Positions 25,013 through 32,688 of a stretch of 64,000 nt of DNA are shown piece by piece. This DNA comes from Streptomyces spinosisporus. GTDB taxonomy: Bacteria; Actinomycetota; Actinomycetes; Streptomycetales; Streptomycetaceae. Position 1 is the first letter of the stretch. Every line of letters begins with the position of its first letter. Under the pieces are notes generated by a model, which saw only the letters and a list, made by a program, of their open reading frames with translations, was not told where the DNA came from and did no database searches. The translations under genes and the position numbers were made by a program. Location: assembly GCF_022698145.1 (NCBI RefSeq), contig NZ_JALDAX010000003.1, positions 434,001 to 498,000 on the forward strand, written 5' to 3'.

Positions 25013-26491
25013 TCAGGAGGAGTTCGCGCTGGACGGTCCGAAGAACTCGATCTCCGCGATCGCGACCTGCTTCTTCGACGACGTGCCGGTGGCGGACACG
25101 ATCGTGAAGCGGACCGAGCTGACCGTGCCGACGCGGAACGGGATGCGCTGGCCGCCTGCGCCCGGGTCGAGGGTGATCTTGCGGGTGACGGTCCTGCCGT
25201 TGGCGAGGGTGATGGTGGCCTCCAGGCGGTGAGGGCGGGCCGACTGGGTGATCTGGTCCGGGCGGGTGGAGACGCCCGGGGTGATGATCAGGTCCAGGAG
25301 GCGGGTCGGCTCGTCGAACTTGGCCTGCAGCCACTGCCCTTCGCCGGACTCCGAGACGCCCGGACCCCACCAGGTGTTGTTCAGCTTGTCGCCCGCCAGG
25401 TCCGGCTTGTGACCCGGGTAGGAGCGCGAGGCGCTCCAGGTGTCCGGCTGCACCGCGGCACGCTTGGAGAAGTGGTCCTTCGTCGCTTGGACGCCCTTGG
25501 GAATGTTGAACGCCAGGACGACCAGCAGCGTCAGCACGACCGCCGCGCCCAGCCAGCTCAGCACCCGGTCGAACGTACGGCGCAGACGGGGACGGTCGCC
25601 CGCCCACGGAGTCTCCCGGTTGCCGGCCCCGAAGAGCCGTCGCCACCAGGGGAGCCGGCCCGGCGCCCGGTCGTCGCCCGCCATGGGCATCGCGCACCGG
25701 GTGCAGAAGTGCCGCTCGGGGCGGTTGCGGGTGGAGCACCAGGGGCACGGCGTCCCGCCGTCGAGGCCGAGTTCCTCCCCGGGGGCCCGTACGGCCTGCG
25801 GGCGCTGCGGCGCCGGACGGCCGGGCAGCACCGGCGCGACGGACGGCGCCGACGACGGCCGCGGCTCAGGATCCGCGACCGGTACGAGCAGCTGCCGGGC
25901 CCGGTCGGTCATGCCGTCGGGGTCCGAGGCGGGCCGGGGGACCGTGCGGGCCTCCGGGTCCACGGGGGCGGCCGGGCTTCCGGGGATCTCCGGCCCGGGC
26001 GCGGGCGCCGCTGCCGCGGGGACCGGCTCGGTGGGGGCGGTGTCGTCCACGGCCGGGGGTGTGGGGTGTGAAACGACCGTGGGTGTGGGCGAGTTGACCG
26101 GTGCGACAGGGGCTGGGGCGGGGGCGGCCGGTGCGACAGGGGCTGGTGCGGAGGCGGCCGGTGTGGAGGTGGCGGGAGCGGAAGGTGCGGGTCCGGAAGG
26201 GGCAGGTGCGGACGGGGCGGGAGCGGACGGCGCAGGTGCGGAAGGCGCGGGAGCGGAGGTCGCGGGTGCGACGTTCGTCTCCGGCGTCGCCGTGCGCGCG
26301 GCGGGCGACGCGGCTCCCTGCCCGGCGTCCGGTGCCGCCCCCGACCTGCTGCCGGAACCCCCGGAGGGACCCCCGCCGACCGCGGCGTTCGCCCGTTCCG
26401 TCCAGCTCAGTACGGCGCCGCAGGCGTCGCAGAACGACTGCCCCGGTTCCGCGCGGGTGCCGCAGTCGGCGCAGTTCTGGGTGGTCGTCAT
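25013..26491 (-). CDS. Zinc-ribbon, single-pass membrane protein with C-terminal discoidin-like domain (CisA-like)
   Basis: The 492-residue protein has an N-terminal zinc ribbon (Cys7, Cys10, Cys21, Cys24) and a long Pro/Ala tract with PAPSA repeats. A second ribbon (CPWC and CTRC) follows, then one membrane helix at about 310-330, and a beta-rich C-terminal domain like discoidin/NADase-type glycan-binding modules (WSASRSYPGHKPDLAGD through FTIVSATG). Topology is probably cytoplasmic N-terminus and extracytoplasmic C-terminus. It matches the description of CisA, a Streptomyces protein reported to bring cytoplasmic CIS particles to the membrane; I recall this and could not align it. It is last in the minus-strand CIS operon, coupled by ATGA overlap. 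Confidence 0.72.
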   Translation of the reverse strand: MTTTQNCADCGTRAEPGQSFCDACGAVLSWTERANAAVGGGPSGGSGSRSGAAPDAGQGAASPAARTATPETNVAPATSAPAPSAPAPSAPAPSAPAPSGPAPSAPATSTPAASAPAPVAPAAPAPAPVAPVNSPTPTVVSHPTPPAVDDTAPTEPVPAAAAPAPGPEIPGSPAAPVDPEARTVPRPASDPDGMTDRARQLLVPVADPEPRPSSAPSVAPVLPGRPAPQRPQAVRAPGEELGLDGGTPCPWCSTRNRPERHFCTRCAMPMAGDDRAPGRLPWWRRLFGAGNRETPWAGDRPRLRRTFDRVLSWLGAAVVLTLLVVLAFNIPKGVQATKDHFSKRAAVQPDTWSASRSYPGHKPDLAGDKLNNTWWGPGVSESGEGQWLQAKFDEPTRLLDLIITPGVSTRPDQITQSARPHRLEATITLANGRTVTRKITLDPGAGGQRIPFRVGTVSSVRFTIVSATGTSSKKQVAIAEIEFFGPSSANSS

Positions 26492-27054
26492 GAGGACGGG
26501 GTCCTTTCGGCGGAGGGTGCGGCGGTCACCTGGACCGTGTAGGGCATATGGGCGGGACGTGCGGCGGCCACCAGCGTGTCCAGGCGGTGGTGGTCCGCCG
26601 GGGTGGGCTTCGGCAGCCGCAGATGCACATGGAGACGGGGGCGCCGGTCCCCGGGCACCGGGCCCAGCGGCCTGGCGCTCCAGTCCGCCGCCCCGCTCTC
26701 GGTGATCTCCGGTGCCACGCCGAAGGCGAGCCTGACCGCCTCCGACAGACCGCGCACGGTTCCCCGGACGCGGTGCAGATACGCCGCGGCGGCCACCGCG
26801 GCCCGCAGCAGCGGTTCCGGTTCGCTGCCGTCCGTCTCGGCACCCACCCAACTGCCCAGCCACTGGGCGAAGTCGAGCGGGGTCAGGGACGGGCGGAAGT
26901 AGCTGTCGAGGCAGTCGAGCACGTTGTGGATCGGCGCGACCACCTCGTCGAGACCGGCGACGAAGCGCTGCGCCAGGTCGTCGTCGGCGAAGACCGCGGG
27001 CAGCATCAGACTGATCGGCGCCGACGATTCGAGACCGTCGATCGAGCCCCTCAT
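26488..27054 (-). CDS. CIS baseplate-associated tail protein (TIGR02242-like)
   Basis: The 188-residue protein resembles the phage tail domain family seen next to baseplate J proteins. It begins with SLMLPAVFADDDLAQRFVAGLDEV and contains FRPSLTPLDFAQWLGSWVG and LHRVRGTVRGLSEAVRLAFG, the last being the most characteristic segment. It is probably a baseplate wedge component. Its start overlaps the baseplate J stop by one base and its stop overlaps the CisA-like start. Confidence 0.75.
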   Translation of the reverse strand: MRGSIDGLESSAPISLMLPAVFADDDLAQRFVAGLDEVVAPIHNVLDCLDSYFRPSLTPLDFAQWLGSWVGAETDGSEPEPLLRAAVAAAAYLHRVRGTVRGLSEAVRLAFGVAPEITESGAADWSARPLGPVPGDRRPRLHVHLRLPKPTPADHHRLDTLVAAARPAHMPYTVQVTAAPSAERTPSS

Positions 27055-29024
27055 CAGCGGCCCCCCTCGCTGTCCCCGATCACCCGTACGCGATGGTCGA
27101 AGGAGAACACCAGCGACGGCGGCGAGAGGTCGATGCGGTCCGTGGCCTCACCGCGCTTGCCGGTCAGCGGATCGGCCGGGTGCAGCACCACCTCGTCGAC
27201 CAGTTCCACCCCGGGCACCCGCTGCAGCACCGCGAACACCTCGCCCGACTGCACGGGCCGGCCGAACGGCCAGCCCGCGCCGTTCGCCCCGCCGGTCAGC
27301 GGATCGAGGTGCCGGTACAGCGCGTCGTGCGCGTCGCGCCGCACCTTGTCGGTGTCCACGCCGCGGAACGCGTGCAGCGTCGCCACGACGGTCACACCCT
27401 GGTAGTACGGCGGCCCCACCGCCAACCGCGTCCCGATCAGCCGGCGTTCGTCGAGATGACGGGTGATGCGCTCCAACAGGGCGTCCCCGGGCACCAGTTG
27501 CTCGAAGCGCAGCCGTCCGCCGGGATCCGGCACCGCCTGCGGCACCACCAACACCCGTACCGCATACGCCCCGTGCTCGCTCTCCTCGCCCTCCAGACAG
27601 GTGATGCGGGCGGTCTCCGGGGCGGCACGGCGGGCCAGCTCCTCGTAGTCGCGCAGGGTGACGGCGCGCTCCTGGGCGCGCAGGGTGATCGGGGCGCGGA
27701 CCTTCGCCTCCTCGACCGTCTCGCCGTCGACCCCGCCGCGCGCGGCCTCGCGGTTGATCACCTCGGAGACGTACGGGATGGAGGTGCGCAGGATCTGGAC
27801 GGCGCCGCGGGCCACGTTGCCCGCCCGGCCCCCGCCGGTGCGGTAGCGGCGGGCGCGGATCGGGGAGCCCTTGGGCGCGACCATGCCGTACTGGCGCAGC
27901 GTGCCGTCGGGTTCGCGCACCGCCGGGCCGAAGGCGATCTCCCCGGACGTGGCGTCGACGGTGATGTGCCGGTCGTACGGCCCCGAGGCCGCGAAGTGCG
28001 TCACGACCTGCCAGTCCTGCCAGCCGTCGTGCTCGGCGGTCTGCAGCAGCACCGGCGGGTCGTCGCCGACCACGGGCGCGTGCTCGAGACGCAGCCGCTG
28101 CCCCGGCAGACCGGTGGACTCGCCGAGTGCTTCGTCGTGCACCGTCTCGGCGTGCACGGCGCCCGTGGTGCCGCCCACGGTGAAGGCCTCGGCGGCACGG
28201 ATGGTCGGCGAGGTGGTGTAGAAGGGCTGGTCGGGCAGGGGTTCGGTGACCCGGCAGCGGATCCAGCCCGCCTCCTGACCGGAGTTGCGGGACAGCACAT
28301 GCCCGCCGGGGACGTGCAGGATCACCTCGCCCGGCCGGTTGAGGCCGCCCGTGCCGTCCCGGTCGACCTCGCAGGACTGCCAGCCGTCCGCGGTCCACGC
28401 CTCCCACACCAGCGGCGGCTGCCGCGGGTCCACGCCGACACCGTCGACCCGGCTGTCCAGGTCGAGGGCGACCGCGCAGTGCGGCACCGCGTTGGTCAGG
28501 CCGAGCAGCATGCAGTCGCCGGGGTCGGGGGACTCCGAGAAGCACAGGACGTCCTTGTCGTCCTCGGCCAGGTCGGGCGTACGGTCGGTCGCCGGCTCGC
28601 CCTTGTGCTGCACCAGCAGATGACGCAACTCACACGGTACGACGCTCAGTTCGCGCTCGGTGGCGAAGACGACCGCCTCCTCGCTCTCGGTGCGCATGGT
28701 GGCCACCTCCGTGCCCACCGGCACGGCGATCGCCTCCTCCTGGGGCGCCGACAGCCAGAACGTCACCTCCGTACGGGCCGCCGACGGCGGGAACAGCGTG
28801 ATCCCCACCAGGTCCAGGAAGGCCAGATGGTTCTTCTCCGGCACCCGGTTGAGCCGGTAGACGATCTGGTCGGCCATGTGGGCCACCGTCTCGACCAGGG
28901 TCACGCCCGGGTCGGAGACGTTGTGGTCGGTCCACTCCGGGGCGCGCTGCTGGATGTAGCGCTTGGCGTCGTCGACGAACTGCTGGAAGCGGCGGTCGTC
29001 GAGGTTGGGGGAGGGCAGGGCCAT
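27054..29024 (-). CDS. Baseplate J-like protein (Afp11/gp6-like)
   Basis: The 656-residue protein has the N-terminal signature of putative baseplate assembly proteins (RYIQQRAPEWTDHNVSDPGV, then LVETVAHMADQIVYRLNRVP). Further on are VINREAARGGVDGETVEEAK and LRDYEELARRAAPETARI, typical of the baseplate J core. It would form the wedge ring joining spike hub and sheath. It is coupled by one-base overlap to gp25 upstream and the tail protein downstream. Only one clear J-type gene is present, whereas Afp has two (Afp11 and Afp12). Confidence 0.88.
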   Translation of the reverse strand: MALPSPNLDDRRFQQFVDDAKRYIQQRAPEWTDHNVSDPGVTLVETVAHMADQIVYRLNRVPEKNHLAFLDLVGITLFPPSAARTEVTFWLSAPQEEAIAVPVGTEVATMRTESEEAVVFATERELSVVPCELRHLLVQHKGEPATDRTPDLAEDDKDVLCFSESPDPGDCMLLGLTNAVPHCAVALDLDSRVDGVGVDPRQPPLVWEAWTADGWQSCEVDRDGTGGLNRPGEVILHVPGGHVLSRNSGQEAGWIRCRVTEPLPDQPFYTTSPTIRAAEAFTVGGTTGAVHAETVHDEALGESTGLPGQRLRLEHAPVVGDDPPVLLQTAEHDGWQDWQVVTHFAASGPYDRHITVDATSGEIAFGPAVREPDGTLRQYGMVAPKGSPIRARRYRTGGGRAGNVARGAVQILRTSIPYVSEVINREAARGGVDGETVEEAKVRAPITLRAQERAVTLRDYEELARRAAPETARITCLEGEESEHGAYAVRVLVVPQAVPDPGGRLRFEQLVPGDALLERITRHLDERRLIGTRLAVGPPYYQGVTVVATLHAFRGVDTDKVRRDAHDALYRHLDPLTGGANGAGWPFGRPVQSGEVFAVLQRVPGVELVDEVVLHPADPLTGKRGEATDRIDLSPPSLVFSFDHRVRVIGDSEGGR

Positions 29025-29476
29025 CAGCGATCGCTTTCAGGAGCCGAACCGGCGGTGCCGGCCGCACCGGGACTGTCGGGCTCGTCGTGGGACGGAATGA
29101 CGTAGAATGGGAAGACCAGGCTGCGCGGGTTGTTGGTGCCGCGGATCGAGTAGCGGACGTCGATGAACAGCACGCTCTGGTCGCCGCCGGCCGTCACCTC
29201 GACCTCGTCGACCTCGATGCGCGGCTCCCAGCGGTCCAGGCTGATCAGCACCTCGTGCTGGATACGCCCTGCCGTCTGCTCGTTGACCGGGGCGAAGACC
29301 AGATCGTGGATCGCACAGCCGAAGTCGGGCCGCATCGGCCGCTCGCCCGGCGCGGTCGACAGGACCAGCCGGATCGCCTCCTCGATCTCCCGCTCCCCGC
29401 TGACCAGCGCGATCCCGCCGGTCGGCCCGATGCGCAGCGGGAACGACCAGCCGGACCCGACGAACTGCTCGGCCAT
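29024..29476 (-). CDS. GPW/gp25 baseplate protein (Afp9-like)
   Basis: The 150-residue protein carries the gp25 core: SFPLRIGPTGGIALVSGERE, EEAIRLVLSTAPGERPMRPDFGC and INEQ-like VNEQTAGRI. Gp25 is the central baseplate wedge organiser that nucleates sheath assembly. The ATG at 29476 is preferred to the TTG 18 bases upstream because GGTGGG lies about nine bases before it. Unlike its neighbours, it is separated from the upstream VgrG gene by 82 bases holding a hexamer repeat array. Confidence 0.88.
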   Translation of the reverse strand: MAEQFVGSGWSFPLRIGPTGGIALVSGEREIEEAIRLVLSTAPGERPMRPDFGCAIHDLVFAPVNEQTAGRIQHEVLISLDRWEPRIEVDEVEVTAGGDQSVLFIDVRYSIRGTNNPRSLVFPFYVIPSHDEPDSPGAAGTAGSAPESDR

Positions 29477-29500
29477 CAGCAACCCACCCGCCAACCACGA

Positions 29501-29546
29501 ACACGGACACGGACACAGACACGGATACGGACACGGACACGGACAT
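29501..29546. repeat. Hexanucleotide array (GGACAC type) between VgrG and gp25 genes
   Basis: About eight consecutive six-base units of the form GGACAC, with a few substitutions, fill the only sizeable gap in the CIS core operon. It lies about 25 bases before the gp25 ribosome site, so a length change would alter the leader but not any protein. Confidence 0.8.
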
Positions 29547-29558
29547 GAGGACGGCGGC

Positions 29559-31466
29559 TCACGGGATCACCATCGGCACGGGGATCGTGGTCACGCCGAA
29601 CACCGGCGAGGCGACCAGCGTGGTCGGCGCCTTGATCGTGGTGTTGACGGCCGCGTTGATCTGCACGGTGGCCCCGCCGGTGAGGCTCGCGGCACCGACG
29701 GCGCTCAGGTTCAGCACGCCCGCCGCGTTCACCCCGATCTCGCCCGCGGCCCGTACGTTGACCATGCCGCCGCCCTGGATGCTCAGCGGGCCGCCGCTCT
29801 TGATGGTCAGGGCCCGCCGGGCGCTCAGGGTGAGGTCGGTGCCGGCCTCCACCGACACCGACCGGCTGCCCTTGATGGTGACCGAGCCCTTGCTGTCGAT
29901 GACGATCTCGGTCTTCGTGCGGTCCAGGTTGATGGTGAGAGCCTTGTCGCCCGAGATCAGCCGCACGCCCTGCTTGCGGCCGCCGGTCTTCTGGCTGAGC
30001 AGGTCCATGCGGTTGCCGTCCCGGTCGGAGACGGTGTGCCGGCTCGCCTTCTTGCGCACGGTGTCGTGCAACGGCACATCGGCGACGACGGTCGGCTTGT
30101 CCCGGCCGTTGTAGAGCCCGCCGATCACGAACGGATGGTCCAGGGCGCCCCGGTCGAAGGCGACCAGCACCTCGTCGTTGACGTCCAGCGGGAAGATCCC
30201 GCCGCCACCCAGGCCGCCCATCTGCACGGTCCTGGTCCAGTCGCTGACGTACGTGTCGTCCAGCCACGGGAACTGCAGCCGGACCCGGCCCTGCTTGAGC
30301 GGGTCGTTGACGTCCGTGACCAGCGCGTTGGCCACGCTCGGCAGCCGCGGGGCGCTGTCCGCGCCGCCCGAGGCCAGCCCGTACAGCGAACGCCACTGCC
30401 GTCCGCTGACCGTCACCCAGGACTCGTAGTGCTTGCCGTCGCCGAAGACATGCCGCACCGAGGTGACCGTGTACTTGCCCTCGAACGGCACGCCCACGTC
30501 CGCCAGCGCCACCGGAACTCCCGGGCGCAGCTTGGGATTTCCGCGCGCGATGACCTCCAGCTCGGCGAACGAGCCGGTCACGTCGTCGGCGAGGGCGTCC
30601 GCGGCGAACTTCACCTCGCTCTGCTTGTCGTACGGCGTGCCCGTCTCGACGAGCTTGGCGGTGGTGAACTTCCCGGCCGCCGCCCCAGGTGACGTGCCGA
30701 TGGTGATACCGGGGTTGGCGGTCGCGGGCGCCATGGCGGTGAGCTTCTTCTTGGTCGTCACGTCCCAGCCCCGGGACTCGACCTTGCCCACCTGGTCCGC
30801 GGCCGTGACGGCGGCACGCAGCCGCAGGATGTCGTGCCCGGCCTGCAGCACGAACGCGCTCTTGTCGCCGTCGGTGTTCGGCGAGGGCGCACCGGAGGCC
30901 GACTTGGGCTTGACGAACTGGAACTTGCCGTCCGCGTCGACGGACATGACCATCTCGTTCTCGTCGGCGAGGCGCGCGAGGAAGTCCCAGTCGGTCACAT
31001 TCGACTGGGAGATGAACTCGTAGACCGTCTTCGTCGACTCGACGTTGCCGATCGGCACGCCGTCCTTGGCGGCCAGCTTGCGGGCGATGTCGGAGGCGCT
31101 CTGGTTGCGGTAGGCGGCCACGCGGCGCTGGCGCAGCAGCCGGTGGCCGAGGTCGTAGCCGCGCACCACGGTGTAGCTGCCGGTGCCGTCGTAGTCGGCC
31201 TCCAGGCCCGTGACCTCGCCGGTCAGCAGCGGATCACCGACACCCTCGCCGTCGGCGACGGGCGAGAAGACCACCTTGGTGCCGAAGGTGATGTTCAGCT
31301 TGCCGAGCAGCAGCCGGTACGGGTCGCGGAACGTGAGCCGGAACGCGGCCGGCACCCCCACCCCCTGGTCGACATGGCTGTCCACCAGGTCGGGCGCGAA
31401 CTCGGGCGGCAGCTTGGCACCGCCGATCTTCACGTCGACGACGCTGGAGAAGGAGGACTGCACCAT
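29559..31466 (-). CDS. VgrG-like spike protein (Afp8-like)
   Basis: The 635-residue protein combines a gp27/GpD-like hub (about 1-360), a gp5 OB-fold (LVTDVNDPLKQGRVRLQFPW and HPFVIGGLYNG, about 370-450) and a C-terminal needle of repeating short beta segments (about 530-630). This is the spike trimer at the tip of the injection tube. No PAAR tip gene was recognised nearby. Start ATG 31466 overlaps the LysM stop by one base. Confidence 0.88.
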   Translation of the reverse strand: MVQSSFSSVVDVKIGGAKLPPEFAPDLVDSHVDQGVGVPAAFRLTFRDPYRLLLGKLNITFGTKVVFSPVADGEGVGDPLLTGEVTGLEADYDGTGSYTVVRGYDLGHRLLRQRRVAAYRNQSASDIARKLAAKDGVPIGNVESTKTVYEFISQSNVTDWDFLARLADENEMVMSVDADGKFQFVKPKSASGAPSPNTDGDKSAFVLQAGHDILRLRAAVTAADQVGKVESRGWDVTTKKKLTAMAPATANPGITIGTSPGAAAGKFTTAKLVETGTPYDKQSEVKFAADALADDVTGSFAELEVIARGNPKLRPGVPVALADVGVPFEGKYTVTSVRHVFGDGKHYESWVTVSGRQWRSLYGLASGGADSAPRLPSVANALVTDVNDPLKQGRVRLQFPWLDDTYVSDWTRTVQMGGLGGGGIFPLDVNDEVLVAFDRGALDHPFVIGGLYNGRDKPTVVADVPLHDTVRKKASRHTVSDRDGNRMDLLSQKTGGRKQGVRLISGDKALTINLDRTKTEIVIDSKGSVTIKGSRSVSVEAGTDLTLSARRALTIKSGGPLSIQGGGMVNVRAAGEIGVNAAGVLNLSAVGAASLTGGATVQINAAVNTTIKAPTTLVASPVFGVTTIPVPMVIP

Positions 31467-32191
31467 CAGGTACGCACCTCCTCGGCGGCCGGCAGCACCA
31501 GTTCGGTGCCGGTCGGCAGATGGCCCGGGTTGTCGATGCCGTTGGCCTCGGCGATGGAGCGCCAGGCGGCCGCGTTGCCGTACTCCCGCCAGGCCAGCGA
31601 CTGCAGTGAGTCGCCCGCCACCACCCGGTGCACCCGCTGCGCGGTCAGCGCGCCGGAGGTCGGGTTCTGCCCCTTGGTCTTGCTGGGGATCTCGTGCAAC
31701 TGCAGCCGACAGGTGGCGCGGATGGGCACGCCGGTCGTCGAGAACAGCGTGTAACTGGCCTCCACGGCACTGACGTAGGCCGTGAACCGGGCCGTCGAGA
31801 ACGACCCCCACTGGAAGACCACCCACGGCGGCGACGGCTGCTTGGCGGCGATGCTCCGCGTCGTCACCTCGCAGCAGGCGAGCAGCGACTCGACCTTCTT
31901 CAGGACGGTGTTGCTGGTCGGCTCGTCGGAGGAGTCGAGGAAGATCTCCACGCTCATCTCACGCGGCTCCGCGCCCATGAACTCCGGGAGCGGGCCGTCC
32001 CGTTCGATCTGCGCGGGGGTGACCTTCCACTGGGCGCGACGGGTCAGCGACAGCTCCGAGGGGTTGAAGTCGAAGCCGAACGTCTTGATGATGCCGCCCG
32101 GGGTGCGGCTCTTGCCCTTCGGCGGTTCGTGGATCGCGAGCGTGGCCCGTACCAGGCTCTTGCCCGCGCCGCCCCTGCTTCCCTTTGCCAT
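31466..32191 (-). CDS. LysM-domain CIS protein (Afp7-like)
   Basis: The 241-residue protein has a gp53/Afp7-type body (GFDFNPSELSLTRRAQWKV, FMGAEPREMSVEIFLDSS) and ends with a LysM module: HRVVAGDSLQSLAWREYGN and LPTGTELVLPA (about 190-235). In Afp/PVC particles this protein joins the tube-initiating ring to the spike. Start ATG 32191 follows GGGGAGG. It is the first member of the tightly coupled baseplate block. Confidence 0.87.
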   Translation of the reverse strand: MAKGSRGGAGKSLVRATLAIHEPPKGKSRTPGGIIKTFGFDFNPSELSLTRRAQWKVTPAQIERDGPLPEFMGAEPREMSVEIFLDSSDEPTSNTVLKKVESLLACCEVTTRSIAAKQPSPPWVVFQWGSFSTARFTAYVSAVEASYTLFSTTGVPIRATCRLQLHEIPSKTKGQNPTSGALTAQRVHRVVAGDSLQSLAWREYGNAAAWRSIAEANGIDNPGHLPTGTELVLPAAEEVRT

Positions 32192-32208
32192 CGGTGTCGT
32201 CCTCCCCG

Positions 32209-32631
32209 TCAGTCCGTGAACCCGTGGTGGGCGATCTCCAGCACCTCGGTCGCCACGGCGGGGCTCGCCGGGTCGAGCGAGGGCCCGGTCCAGCTGACCG
32301 GCAGCACGTCGATGAGCCCCCAGCGGGCGACCTCCGAGCCGTCGGCCCGCAGCGCCGCGATCTGCGCCGTGGGCCGCTTGATCCCGGTCTGCACGGACGA
32401 GATCCACTTGGCGACCTTCGTGGTGTCCGGGGTCAGCGGGCGGGTCAGCCGGATCGTGGAGAACGTCACCCGCGTCGGCAGCTGCCACACGAACCCGTTG
32501 TTGCCCCCCTCCTGCCGCCGCTCGACCTCCACCTGCGACGACAGCCCCTCGCAACCGTTGAAGTAGCCGAGGCTCTCGCCGTCGATGCTGAGGGAGAACC
32601 AGATGGTGGAGCCCGGGTCCTGGCGGGACAT
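32209..32631 (-). CDS. T4 gp19-family tube protein 2 (Afp5-like tube initiator)
   Basis: The 140-residue protein has the gp19 fold markers: IDGESLGYFNGCEGLSSQVEV near the N-terminus and VARWGLIDVLPVSW near the C-terminus. Compared with the main tube protein at 36824, it is more divergent and sits directly before the LysM and VgrG genes. That is the place of Afp5, the ring adapting tube to spike. Start ATG 32631 follows AAAGG. Confidence 0.83.
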   Translation of the reverse strand: MSRQDPGSTIWFSLSIDGESLGYFNGCEGLSSQVEVERRQEGGNNGFVWQLPTRVTFSTIRLTRPLTPDTTKVAKWISSVQTGIKRPTAQIAALRADGSEVARWGLIDVLPVSWTGPSLDPASPAVATEVLEIAHHGFTD

Positions 32632-32688
32632 CTCGGCCTTTCTGTCGTTCAGGGGGTGCCTACGGCGTTCAGGGGGTGGGGACGGCGG

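Noticed and set aside
29495..29546. Small gene starting in the hexamer array (Ser-Val repeat peptide)
   Set aside because: The peptide is only the translated repeat, runs out of frame into gp25, and has no ribosome site.
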